Shown here one piece after another: positions 17,245 to 24,831 of a stretch of 50,901 nt of DNA; the first letter of the stretch is position 1, and the number at the start of each line of letters is the position of its first letter. The stretch is from an uncultured bacterium (GTDB taxonomy: Bacteria > Bacillota > Clostridia > Oscillospirales > Oscillospiraceae). A program made the translations under genes and the position numbers. The stretch is from NCBI GenBank assembly GCA_946548895.1, contig CAMNQF010000025.1, positions 1-50,901 of the forward strand. The letters run 5' to 3'. Below the pieces are notes generated by a model that searched no databases, had not been told where the DNA came from, and saw nothing but the letters and a program-made list of their open reading frames with translations.

Positions 17245-17811
17245 TCAATAAATAGACATACCGCCGTCGTATCTCCTGCTGTCCCGCCGGACGGCCCGGT
17301 CCAGCTCGTCCACGGCCAGGGCGGCGGACCGCCCCGGTTCCTCCGCGGGCGGGATTCGCCCCGCCTGTTCCACGGGCAGGGCCAGGGCCGCCGCCGGGCT
17401 GGCGGCCTGGGCGGTCCGGCGGTACAGCTCCTCCAGCCCGCTTCCGGCCTCCTGGCGGGGAATCTCCGGGCCGCCGCCGTCCCGGCCCGCTGTCTCCAGC
17501 CGCCCGGCGGCCTCCGCCGCGGGGCGCGGGGCCAGGATGGCCCCTTCCAGCTCCTCCGCCAGCACCCGCCGCTCCAAAGCGCCGCCCCGCGGGGCGGCGG
17601 CAGCCTCCCTCGCCGCCCCGGGCCACAACTCCGGCCCTGGCGGGGGGCTTTGGCGGTCCCCAACTTCCGGCTCCGGCGGGTCCCGCTCCTCTCCGGCTTC
17701 CGGGGCGGCGCGGGCGGAGGGCTTGGCCCACTGGATCTCCAGCCCGTCCTCCCGCTCCTCCTCGTCCTCGGCCTCCATCAGGGCCAGCAACTCCTCCAGC
17801 CGGTCAACCAC
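17245..17811 (-). CDS. Unknown acidic/Ala-Pro-rich phage protein in tape-measure position
   Basis: 188-aa protein, not recognised. It starts MVDRLEELLALMEAEDEEEREDG, continues as low-complexity Ala/Pro/Glu/Arg-rich sequence, and ends LAVDELDRAVRRDSRRYDGG. It occupies the slot between the frameshifted tail chaperone and the LysM protein, where contractile-tail clusters normally encode a tape measure of many hundreds of residues. No long coiled coil or membrane segments are visible. The start is GTG at 17811, overlapping the frameshift product's stop by eight bases. The frame is biased to composition that long shadows also show, but no other frame fills the gap. Confidence 0.65.
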   Translation of the reverse strand: MVDRLEELLALMEAEDEEEREDGLEIQWAKPSARAAPEAGEERDPPEPEVGDRQSPPPGPELWPGAAREAAAAPRGGALERRVLAEELEGAILAPRPAAEAAGRLETAGRDGGGPEIPRQEAGSGLEELYRRTAQAASPAAALALPVEQAGRIPPAEEPGRSAALAVDELDRAVRRDSRRYDGGMSIY

Positions 17812-18426
17812 CGCCGCCGCCCCCCTTCAGCTCCTGGTACCGGACCCAGTCGAACCCGGCGTTGACGGACCAGCTCTCCCGGGGCGCGCCGCACACGGGG
17901 CAGGGCTCGGCCTCCGCCCTCTGGCGGCAGCCGGGGCACAGCCTCGCCAGCTCCTCCTCCTGATCCAGCGCCAGGTTGAGGGCGCACCACAGGTAATCCC
18001 GGTCGGTCATGCGTTTCGCCCGCTCCTCGGTGGGCAGAGCGCCGAACAGGCGGAGCACGCGCCACTGAAGGCGCTCATAATGCGCGTGCTCCAGGCTTTT
18101 TTTCGCCGGGCGGTCTCCTCTGCCCCGTCCAGTGGGGAGGGGTTGCAATCCCGGTTAAACGCCGCCCAGGCGTCGGCCAGGCGGGCGATATCCTCCACCC
18201 GCAGGGCGTCCAAAACCGCCTCCCCGCCGTCAAAAACGGGTTTTCCATGCCGTTCCAGCGCCCGGGCGACCAGGCAGGCGTTGCGGCACAGGGCCCGTTC
18301 CCTGCCCTCCTTGGCCAGGGCGTCCCCCTCCCGGCGGGCCTCCAGCACCTCCCGGGCGGACAGCAGCCGCAGCGCGCCCTCTCTCACCTTCACCCGGTCC
18401 GGCCCGTCCCAAAATTCGTTCCCCAT
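17804..18426 (-). CDS. Tail assembly chaperone, -1 frameshift product
   Basis: Predicted 207-aa long form made when ribosomes slip back one base at A7 (18097-18103). Residues 1-110 are shared with the short form. The next 97 come from the -1 frame (SLEHAHYERLQWRVLRLFGALP...), including YLWCALNLALDQEEELARLC and a CPGC...CPVC zinc-ribbon-like pair, ending in a Gly run. In the zero frame the site is CGA AAA AAA GCC, an A-AAA-AAA slippery heptamer. Long and short chaperone forms from slippage are the rule in tailed phages (lambda gpG/gpGT). The start of the -1 frame has no ribosome site of its own. Confidence 0.75.
18007..18426 (-). CDS. Tail assembly chaperone, short form (XkdN-like)
   Basis: 139-aa zero-frame product. 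Its N-terminal EFWDGPDRVKVREGALRLLSAREVLEARREGDALAKEG and ALCRNACLVARAL match the position and style of XkdN-type chaperones, which are needed to build the tail but are absent from the particle. The ATG at 18426 overlaps the tube gene's stop as TGATG; a GTG one codon earlier is possible. After the slippery site the zero frame runs only 29 codons. Confidence 0.75.
   Translation of the reverse strand: MGNEFWDGPDRVKVREGALRLLSAREVLEARREGDALAKEGRERALCRNACLVARALERHGKPVFDGGEAVLDALRVEDIARLADAWAAFNRDCNPSPLDGAEETARRKKAWSTRIMSAFSGACSACSALCPPRSGRNA
18097..18103 (-). promoter_or_regulatory. Programmed -1 frameshift (slippery) site
   Basis: Seven consecutive A on the minus strand, in frame as CGA-AAA-AAA-GCC. 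This is the same type as the E. coli dnaX slippery site. Slippage joins the short chaperone to the -1 frame ending at 17804. Confidence 0.75.
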
Positions 18427-18839
18427 CACACCGCCGTCTCCATCCGGCGGCCTGCCACCAGGGTGAGCTTTTCCACCACCATTTGGCCCAGCTGGGCGTC
18501 CTCCTCAATGCCGCTCCACTGGCAGTCGGAATAGATCACCTTGCGGTCCGGCTTGCAGATGACCAGGGAGAAATTTTTCATGCTGTAGAAGTCCAGCCCG
18601 TCGGCAATGGCCTGGTCGGTGGCGTACAGCCTGGTAAGCTGGATGACGTAGCTCTGGGGTCCCTGGACGGTGGCCACCGGCTCCTCCTCGCCGAAGGCCT
18701 CCACGGAATAGGAGCTCCGAGCGGTTTTGCAGTTGTAGCTCTGCACCACGGCCACCTTCTGGCCGTCCAGCTCCAGCCAGATATCGGAACTGGTGGGGAA
18801 GCCCGCCGCGCTGAGTCCGGCGTTAAAGTTTGCGCTCAT
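18426..18839 (-). CDS. Phage tail tube protein (XkdM-like)
   Basis: 137-aa inner-tube subunit. Seen: SADIWLEL-like beta strand DIWLELDGQKVAVVQSYNCKTARSSYSVEAFGEEEPVATVQGPQSYVIQLTRLY, the hallmark of XkdM-like tubes, then SLVICKPDRKVIYSDCQWSGIEEDAQLGQMVVEKLTLVAGRR. The ATG at 18839 follows AAGGAGG. Separated from the sheath gene by a family B repeat. Confidence 0.9.
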   Translation of the reverse strand: MSANFNAGLSAAGFPTSSDIWLELDGQKVAVVQSYNCKTARSSYSVEAFGEEEPVATVQGPQSYVIQLTRLYATDQAIADGLDFYSMKNFSLVICKPDRKVIYSDCQWSGIEEDAQLGQMVVEKLTLVAGRRMETAV

Positions 18840-18854
18840 TGTAGTTCCTCCTTG

Positions 18855-18989
18855 TATCCTGTATTCACGTCTCGCCTGCTCGCGACGCGCGGCTTCCCTC
18901 CGACTCAGGCAAAACCCAGTCCCGCTACGCGGGCCTTGGGCTTTTGCCTTCGCTTTGGTCCATCCGCGCTGCTCGCGACGGCTCGAACG
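18855..18989 (-). repeat. Intergenic repeat family B, copy 3 (inside phage operon)
   Basis: Begins within a few bases of the sheath stop codon and runs to just before the tube ribosome site. It includes the GCAAAA/TTTTGC hairpin at 18909-18947 with inner stem CCCAGTCCCGC/GCGGGCCTTGGG. Confidence 0.8.
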
Positions 18990-20024
18990 CTATACTGTAA
19001 TATGGGCGGACAGCCAGATCTGGTTGAGCCCGTGGGCCACGGTGAAGGCGAACTCCACCAGGCAGACGGTGGGGTCTGCGTCCAGGGCGGACACAGTCAC
19101 GTCCTCATAGCTGTCGATGATCTCCCGGCTGACCCGTTTTTCCAGCTCCATCACCGTGAGGGAGCGGATGGCGCCCCGGCTCTGGGCGGTGTTTTTGGCC
19201 CGGCTGAACCTGGCCCGCAGGGCGTTGCGGATGCCGGGGATCACCTCGTCCACCACCAGGATGGTGGTGAGCTCCCGCCAGGTGGCGTCCACCGCGCCGC
19301 CGGTTTTGGTCCGGGTGGTGATGCCGCGCACCACGTAACACGCCCCGGCCAGGGTCTCCAGGGGGGTCACGCCCCCCTGGACCAGCAGGTCGATGTCGCC
19401 GTCGGAGTAATTGCGCTCCAGTTCGCCCAGCCCGTAGAGCTGGGCACCCCCCAGGGGCAGGGCGGGGTCGGTCCCGCCGGCAATGGCCCCTGCCACGGCG
19501 GCGGCGCACAGGGCCCCGCCGGAGCTGCCCCCGGCGCCGGGTGCGGTGAGCACCACCCGCTCGCAGTTGAGCTGCCCGGCCCGCTGGACCAGCTGCTCCA
19601 CGGTCTCGTCCTGGGCGCCGCCCACCACGGCGATGCGCTCCCGCCGGGCGGCGGAGCATTCCTGCACCATGGCCTTCAGGGCCTGCTGTACGGACAGCGT
19701 ACTGCTGTCGCACACCACCACGCTCACGTTGTCCAGCGCCGCCACGGTGGCGAGCGCGGCCGTATAGTCCTGTCCGGCGGGCACGCCGTACACCACTCCC
19801 GCGCCGTTGCGGATGGCCAGCTGGGCCATGCGGCTGAGCAGGCAGTCGCCCACATCCGCCGCCGCCCGGCTGTAGCTGGTCCACTGATAACTCTTTTTTC
19901 CATCCGCGCCGTCCATGGCGGCGATCACCGCCACGCTGCCGCCTCCCGCGGCGGCGGCGGTGAGGCCGGACGCCTCGTAGGAGGAATACACCCCCGGTCG
20001 TTCATGCTTGGTTCCTGCGCTCAT
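18990..20024 (-). CDS. Contractile tail sheath protein (XkdK-like)
   Basis: 344-aa sheath subunit, which identifies the tail as contractile. Seen: N-terminal ERPGVYSSYEASG, the region SRAAADVGDCLLSRMAQLAIRNGAGVVYGVPA with the cofactor-like beta fold, and a C-terminal domain with VVRGITTRTK, WRELTTILVVDEV and the final strand CLVEFAFTVAHGLNQIWLSAHITV, which interlocks neighbouring subunits in this family. It is shorter than the PBSX sheath. ATG at 20024 with GAGGGAGG; overlaps the upstream gene by four bases. Confidence 0.9.
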   Translation of the reverse strand: MSAGTKHERPGVYSSYEASGLTAAAAGGGSVAVIAAMDGADGKKSYQWTSYSRAAADVGDCLLSRMAQLAIRNGAGVVYGVPAGQDYTAALATVAALDNVSVVVCDSSTLSVQQALKAMVQECSAARRERIAVVGGAQDETVEQLVQRAGQLNCERVVLTAPGAGGSSGGALCAAAVAGAIAGGTDPALPLGGAQLYGLGELERNYSDGDIDLLVQGGVTPLETLAGACYVVRGITTRTKTGGAVDATWRELTTILVVDEVIPGIRNALRARFSRAKNTAQSRGAIRSLTVMELEKRVSREIIDSYEDVTVSALDADPTVCLVEFAFTVAHGLNQIWLSAHITV

Positions 20025-20524
20025 GTTATCCTCCCTCTCACTTCAAATTCCGCGAAGGTCCCGGCCTCCCCGTCCGTCCGGGCGACGAGCCAGGCCCTGC
20101 ACCGGCAGCTCACGGTCTGGCGGTACAGTCCCTCCTTTTCCAGGAACTCCACCCGGCCCGCCTGAACCTCCAGGACGGGCAGCCCTGCCGCGCCCTGGCA
20201 CAGCAGGGCCTCCGCGGCGGTCTCCGCCGCCCGCTGGCAGGCGTCCCCGCCCCCGTCCCTGGGGGCGAAGATGTCCAGCGTCAGGGTGAGTTCCGCCTCC
20301 CTGCCGTAAGTCTCCCGTTCCCGCCCGGTCTCCGGGTCCTTCCAAACGCCCAGGTAATCCTTAAACCCGCCGGGGGCGCACGTCATGCCGCTGAGGGACA
20401 CCGCCGCCGCGGCCTCCCGCCAGCGGCGGGCCGGGGCGCAGTCCATAGCGGCCACGGCGCTGAGGCCGTTTTGGCGCAGCTGATCCGCCAGCCGCTCCCG
20501 CAGGGCGTTCAGCGCCCCGCTCAC
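20021..20524 (-). CDS. Phage tail terminator-like protein
   Basis: 167-aa protein directly before the sheath, the usual place of the tail terminator/completion protein (XkdJ or gpU-like). Seen: N-terminal SGALNALRERLADQLRQNGLSAVAAMD, a strand-rich middle (ELTLTLDIFAPRDGG), and a helix (CQRAAETAAEALL) followed by VEFLEKEGLYRQTVSCRCRAWLVART. The GTG at 20524 overlaps the upstream stop (GTGA). Function is assigned mainly by position. Confidence 0.6.
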   Translation of the reverse strand: MSGALNALRERLADQLRQNGLSAVAAMDCAPARRWREAAAAVSLSGMTCAPGGFKDYLGVWKDPETGRERETYGREAELTLTLDIFAPRDGGGDACQRAAETAAEALLCQGAAGLPVLEVQAGRVEFLEKEGLYRQTVSCRCRAWLVARTDGEAGTFAEFEVRGRIT

Positions 20525-20856
20525 GGCGCGTTCTCCGGGCAGGGCCGCAGGGCCAGCCACAGGTGGGTGACCTGCCCGCCCACCCAGATGGGCCGCACAG
20601 TCATCACCTCATACCGCTCTCCGCCCCACTCCAGCCAGCCGCCGGGCCCGGTCTTGTCCAGGGGGAGGCCGGGCTCGGCCAGCCCCAGGAACCGGTCCTG
20701 GGAAAAACTGCCCAGCGCCCCGGCGGTGTACTGCCAGTCCGCCTTGGTCATGGGCTGCACGATGGCCATGCCCCGGCCGGCCTCGGCACCGTCCTCTTTC
20801 CGGCACACCATCTCCTGCCCGTAGGCCTTGATGACCCACTCAAACGCCTCGATCAA
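20521..20856 (-). CDS. Phage head-tail connector (stopper)-like protein
   Basis: 111-aa protein between the adaptor and tail terminator genes. Beta-rich: WQYTAGALGSFSQDRFLGLAEPGLPLDKTGPGGWLEWGGERYEVMTVRPIWVGGQVTHLWLALRP, like small stopper proteins (SPP1 gp16 or XkdI-like). It overlaps both neighbours by four bases. Assignment rests on fold impression and synteny. Confidence 0.6.
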   Translation of the reverse strand: MIEAFEWVIKAYGQEMVCRKEDGAEAGRGMAIVQPMTKADWQYTAGALGSFSQDRFLGLAEPGLPLDKTGPGGWLEWGGERYEVMTVRPIWVGGQVTHLWLALRPCPENAP

Positions 20857-21209
20857 CCGCTCACCCCCTGAAACACAAACGAGTTATCCCGCAGATAGGG
20901 CCTCATCAGCTCCATGGCCTGGCGGGACAGTTTTTCCGCGCCGTCCCCGCTTCCCGGCTCCCGGCGGACAGAGATATCCCCCGCCGACAGGGCCGTGACG
21001 CCCTCCAGGCCCTGGCCGCCCCGCAGCCAGTCCATGGCCAGCCACGCCGCCGCCAGGGGGTATGCCCCCTGGCAGTCCCCGGGGGCCAGGCCGTCCTTCA
21101 GCTTTTGGTCCAGCATCCGGCAGGCGGCGGCGCACACCGCCTCCAGCAGGGCCTCGCTCTGTCCCGCGCCGCCCAGCGCCTGGACCAGCTCCATCACCTG
21201 TTCCAGCAT
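20853..21209 (-). CDS. Phage head-tail adaptor-like protein
   Basis: 118-aa mostly helical protein (LLEAVCAAACRMLDQKLKDGLAPGDC, YPLAAAWLAMDWLRGGQG), then GDISVRREPGSGDGAEKLSRQAMELMRPYLRDNSFVFQGV. This is the pattern of gp6/gp15-like adaptors that sit under the portal. ATG at 21209 with AGGAGGG. It follows the protease gene by ten bases. Confidence 0.65.
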   Translation of the reverse strand: MLEQVMELVQALGGAGQSEALLEAVCAAACRMLDQKLKDGLAPGDCQGAYPLAAAWLAMDWLRGGQGLEGVTALSAGDISVRREPGSGDGAEKLSRQAMELMRPYLRDNSFVFQGVSG

Positions 21210-21219
21210 ATCCGCCCTC

Positions 21220-22092
21220 CTAGATCAGGAAGGCCCCGTGGTTGGCTTCCCTGGGGGGCTCGTCCTGTTCATAGTTCAGCTGAACGCCGGGGGTCAGCAG
21301 GCGGTCCGCCTTGTCCCGGTACAGTTTGATGAGCCCCAGCAGCTCCTCCTCCTCCAGCCGGCCCGCCACCCTTTCCAGCAGGGCGCGGTCCGCGGACCGC
21401 TCGGCGATGCCGGCCAGGCACACCAGCTCCCGCCGCAGGCTTTTGAGGTACTTCCGGCCCAGCCGGGCCTCGTCCGCCAGCCGCCCAGCGCTCTTGACCA
21501 CGCCGGACCTGCGCTGGGCGGGCACGGCCACAAAGGACCACTCGTACACGTCGGAGGCCCCGGTGAGCACACCGCAGCACAGCTGGCCGCCGTATTCCTC
21601 CCCCTTCTCGTGGGCGCAGGACCCCAGCGGCTGGCCGCAGACGGAGCACAGCACCTGGTCCACGGCGCAGCCCACGCTGACCTCCCGCTTGATACCGCCG
21701 TCGATCTCGGCGATGAGGGCGGCGTTTTCGGGGGTGCGCATCATGTAGGCCCAGCCTTTGAGCCAGCGGCAGGGCCGCCCGTCCCGGGTGAGGGAGCCGT
21801 CTCCGCCCACCACCTGGGTACGGTAAATGCGGGCGGCCTGTCCTTTGGCGGACCACTGGTGGTCGAACACGCCGGACACCCCCACGAACAGGGGGGCCAG
21901 CTGGTCCAGCGTGCCGTCGTCGAACCGCTCGAAATCCCGGTCAATGTCGTTGTCGCACAGGCGGAGGGCAAAGGTGTACACCTCGTCCGCCCCCAGCTCC
22001 CGCCGGGCCAGGGCGTTGATGAGGGCCAGCTCCTCCCCGCCGGGGGTTCCGATGCCTTTGACCCGCGCGTCCTTATTGATTTCCATGTTCAT
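21220..22092 (-). CDS. Phage prohead protease-like protein (XkdF-like)
   Basis: 290-aa protein fitting XkdF/U35-like prohead proteases that mature capsids. Seen: VYTFALRLCDNDIDRDFERFDDGTLDQLAPLF (first strands), GVFDHQWSAKGQAARIYRT (candidate catalytic His), EIDGGIKREVSVGCAV (candidate Ser), a CSVCGQPLGSCAH insert with three cysteines and a histidine that may bind zinc, and YEWSFVAVPAQRRSGV. A helical C-terminus (about 190-290) could act as scaffold. It overlaps the portal gene by 20 bp. ATG at 22092 with GGAGGAGA. Confidence 0.7.
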   Translation of the reverse strand: MNMEINKDARVKGIGTPGGEELALINALARRELGADEVYTFALRLCDNDIDRDFERFDDGTLDQLAPLFVGVSGVFDHQWSAKGQAARIYRTQVVGGDGSLTRDGRPCRWLKGWAYMMRTPENAALIAEIDGGIKREVSVGCAVDQVLCSVCGQPLGSCAHEKGEEYGGQLCCGVLTGASDVYEWSFVAVPAQRRSGVVKSAGRLADEARLGRKYLKSLRRELVCLAGIAERSADRALLERVAGRLEEEELLGLIKLYRDKADRLLTPGVQLNYEQDEPPREANHGAFLI

Positions 22093-23221
22093 TCTCCTCC
22101 TCCATGGCCCTGGCCTGGGCCCGGTACAGCGCCGCCCTGGCCTCCGACTCCTCGTCCTGAAGGTTCACGTCCAGCCAATCCACGGTTACCCGGCTGTCGA
22201 AGCCCCTCAGCCGCAGCCACAGCTCGCACACCCGCTCCACCACCGGCTCCAGGCTCCGCCGGATGGCGGAAATTTCGCTGGTCATGATGTCGGCCTGCTG
22301 GCTGCTCATCCGCTCGGTGGACGACCAGCTCAGGCCCAGCAGGAAGGGGGGGATGCCAGTCTTGGCCACCAGCTGCTCCAGGATCTGCCGGACGGGCACC
22401 TCGCTGTCCAGGATCTGGTTGTCCGCGCCGATGGTGCGGATCTCCACATCCCCGGCGGCCACGAAATCCCGGACGGCGCCGTCCCGGCCGGCCTGCATGG
22501 CGGCGGACCACTCCCGCGCCACCTGGGCGCACCGCTCCTGGGGGTCGCCGCCGTCTCCGTCCCGGCAAACCACGGCGAAGCGCACGTTGCCCATCCGCTC
22601 CCAGTTTTTTCCGACTGCCTGGAAGATTTTCACGAAAATTTCCGCCAGGAAGGGCATGGACCGCAGCATGGACACCCCATAGGGGGCGCAGGTCTCCGGC
22701 TGGAAGGGGGTGAACAGCAGCAGCTCCTGGCGGGGCAGCTCCCGCACCGCGCCGCCGCTGTCCCGGGCGCACAGGGTGAAGTCCAGGGGGCTGGCCCCCT
22801 CTTTGATCTCCACCCGGCTCACGTCGGCGCACAGCAGGGCGGCGATGTCCCGGCCGTCCCGGGTGGGGACGATCTCGCCCACCGCCCGGCCGCACACCAG
22901 CATGGAGTCCAGGTACTGGTCCAGGAAGGCCTGAACGCCCCGCTGCCCCCGCCCCACGGGGACGGTGCGGAGGAAGCGGTCCAGCTCCTCCTGGGCGTCC
23001 CGGTCCCGGCAGGCGACCTTCAGCCCGCCGCACAGCCGCACCAGTTTACAGATAGCGGCGTCCACTACGGGCACGGCCTCCCGGACGGCCCGGTAGAGGG
23101 CGGTTTCCCCGTTGTGGAGGGGCACGTACCCGTCCATCTGGACGAAGGGGTGCCGCCCCTCATCCCGGAGCTGGGCGGCGGCCGCCGCCCGCCCCGTTTT
23201 TTTCCGCTTGTCCCCGATCAT
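22073..23221 (-). CDS. Phage portal protein
   Basis: 382-aa portal subunit, the ring through which DNA enters the capsid. Seen: N-terminal ALYRAVREAVPVVDAAICKLVRLCGGLKV, then LLFTPFQPETCAPYGVSMLRSMPFLAEIF (the usual P-Y-G-S motif), LEQLVAKTGIPPFLLGLSWSSTERMSSQQADIMTSEI and a C-terminal helical wing. TGATG overlap with the capsid stop. It lies after, not before, the capsid gene. Confidence 0.88.
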   Translation of the reverse strand: MIGDKRKKTGRAAAAAQLRDEGRHPFVQMDGYVPLHNGETALYRAVREAVPVVDAAICKLVRLCGGLKVACRDRDAQEELDRFLRTVPVGRGQRGVQAFLDQYLDSMLVCGRAVGEIVPTRDGRDIAALLCADVSRVEIKEGASPLDFTLCARDSGGAVRELPRQELLLFTPFQPETCAPYGVSMLRSMPFLAEIFVKIFQAVGKNWERMGNVRFAVVCRDGDGGDPQERCAQVAREWSAAMQAGRDGAVRDFVAAGDVEIRTIGADNQILDSEVPVRQILEQLVAKTGIPPFLLGLSWSSTERMSSQQADIMTSEISAIRRSLEPVVERVCELWLRLRGFDSRVTVDWLDVNLQDEESEARAALYRAQARAMEEENEHGNQ

Positions 23222-24231
23222 CAGACGGAGAGTACCCGGCTGGCGTCCTCAAAGATTTTGGCGTAGCCGGAGATGGTGGTGATGGCGGCCCGCTCCAGCT
23301 GGCGGTCGATGATCTTGTCGTACTCCACCATCACGTCGCCGGCCTTGACCATCTCCAGGGCGTAGTTTTTGTCCAGGCCGAGGATTTTGCCGGCGGGCAC
23401 GGCGGAGGAGCGCAGCACCTTGGCGCCCATGGGGGTGATGAGCCTGCCGGTGCCGTGGAAATCCAGGCCGGCCATGGCGTCCTGCATCTGGCTGAGGCCC
23501 AGCAGCTTGGGCATGGTGTCGGTGCCCACCAACAGGGTGTTGAGCTGGTAGGGCTCGAAGCTGTTCCAGAAGGCCAGCAGGTCGCTGTAGGCCAGCGTTC
23601 CGGCGGTTTTCACGCTGGTGCTCTTGGCGGCGTTGCCGTTGCCGTCGCCGTTGATGATGACGTCGATGGCGTCCTCCAGGTGCATCCGGCCGATCTGGGC
23701 GCCGATCTGCCGCAGGGTGACGGAGAACAGGTCCAGCTTCTGGAACCGAATGGCCTCGTAGGAGGCCACCAGCATCCGGCCCCGCTTGTGGAGCTTCACC
23801 AGGCTGTCCCTGGTGCGCACGGTGGTCTGGGGGATGGCGGCGCCCTCGGCCACCTGCTTGAGCTTCTTCTCATCCTCGGGCACGGAGGTGATGGAGCGGT
23901 AATCCATCCCCTGGATGAGGGTTTCGGTGGCGGTGATGTCGGGGAGGATGTTGGCCTCCTCCATGCCCACCTTCACGGCCCGGGCGATGTACTCGGGGAA
24001 GAGCACCGCCGACTGGGAGGTGGAGAAAAACTTATCCACCAGGTCGGAGCCCGCGCCCTTCACCCGGATGTCGAAGCGCTTCAGCTGCCGCTGATAGGCG
24101 TCCAGCCCCTCCAGGGCGGTGCCGCGGTACTGCTCGCTGGGGTCCAGCTTTTCCAGAACCTGGGTGAAGGACTTGCCGGCCTCGTGGTACATCCCTTTTT
24201 CCAGCTTGACGTTGTCGAATCTCTGCGCCAT
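23221..24231 (-). CDS. Major capsid protein (HK97-fold)
   Basis: 336-aa shell protein. Seen: helical N-terminus with FTQVLEKLDPSEQYRGTALEGLDAYQRQLKRFDI, PEYIARAVKVGMEEANILPDITATETLIQGMDYRSI, the region AEGAAIPQTTVRTRDSLVKLHKRGRMLVASYEAIRF (E-loop/P-domain-like), MHLEDAIDVIINGDG, and the A-domain MGAKVLRSSAVPAGKILGLDKNYALEM. This layout resembles XkdG-type capsids. ATG at 24231 with a good AGGAGG site. Confidence 0.88.
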   Translation of the reverse strand: MAQRFDNVKLEKGMYHEAGKSFTQVLEKLDPSEQYRGTALEGLDAYQRQLKRFDIRVKGAGSDLVDKFFSTSQSAVLFPEYIARAVKVGMEEANILPDITATETLIQGMDYRSITSVPEDEKKLKQVAEGAAIPQTTVRTRDSLVKLHKRGRMLVASYEAIRFQKLDLFSVTLRQIGAQIGRMHLEDAIDVIINGDGNGNAAKSTSVKTAGTLAYSDLLAFWNSFEPYQLNTLLVGTDTMPKLLGLSQMQDAMAGLDFHGTGRLITPMGAKVLRSSAVPAGKILGLDKNYALEMVKAGDVMVEYDKIIDRQLERAAITTISGYAKIFEDASRVLSV

Positions 24232-24252
24232 ATTCCCTCTCCTCCTTCTCTT

Positions 24253-24606
24253 TTACAGCTTGATGACGGCGGTTTTGGCCGTGGTGTCCACCGCCAGCAC
24301 CAGGCACTGGAGCCCGCCGGTGGTGACGGTTTTGACGCCGCCCTCGCCGTCGCAGGCCAGGGCCTTCCAGCCCACGGCCGGGGCGGTGCCGCTGTAGCCC
24401 ACCGTGGCCACGCCGCCGATCTGGACCGCCGCCGCGCCGCCCCGCACGCCGCCCAGCACCACGCCGCAGGGCAGGGCGTCGGCGGCGCCCTTGCTCACGG
24501 TGCCGTTTTTGGTGAGGGCCACCGCCATGCCGGGCTGCACCTCGCCCTCCACCTGGAAGGTGGCGGCCGTCTGGCCCACGCCCTCGAAACAGATGTCCAT
24601 GTTCAT
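24253..24606 (-). CDS. Phage head decoration-like protein
   Basis: 117-aa beta-rich protein (TFQVEGEVQPGMAVALTKNGTVSKGAADALPCGVVLGGVRGGAAAVQIGGVATVGYSG), as in DUF2190-type capsid decoration proteins. It lies just upstream of the capsid gene, which supports this. ATG at 24606 with AGAGGAGA. Confidence 0.7.
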   Translation of the reverse strand: MNMDICFEGVGQTAATFQVEGEVQPGMAVALTKNGTVSKGAADALPCGVVLGGVRGGAAAVQIGGVATVGYSGTAPAVGWKALACDGEGGVKTVTTGGLQCLVLAVDTTAKTAVIKL

Positions 24607-24639
24607 TCTCCTCTCATTGATAAGGTATCTATGGAAACC

Positions 24640-24831
24640 CCCTGTTCAGGGGTATTCCCCCACACTCCCCCTGCCGGGGGCGTTACTTTCTGCTCGTGCA
24701 GAAAGTAACCAAAGACACGCTGCCCTCTATTTGTGCTGCCGCTTGTGTCTGGTCCTTGCGGCTGTATGCGGTCCGCGCCCCGCGCCTGAGCTTGCGCACC
24801 GTCCGCGCCGGGGCCGGAGTGCCCGCGCTCC
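24640..24831 (+). repeat. Intergenic repeat family A, copy 3 (short, inside phage operon)
   Basis: Contains CCCCCTGCCGGGGG and the first hairpin GTTACTTTCTGC-TCGT-GCAGAAAGTAAC (24682-24709), then CCAAAGACACGC and the GCTGCCGCTTGTGTC tail. The second and third hairpins of full copies are missing. It fills the only sizeable gap between terL and the head genes and is oriented against them. Confidence 0.8.
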
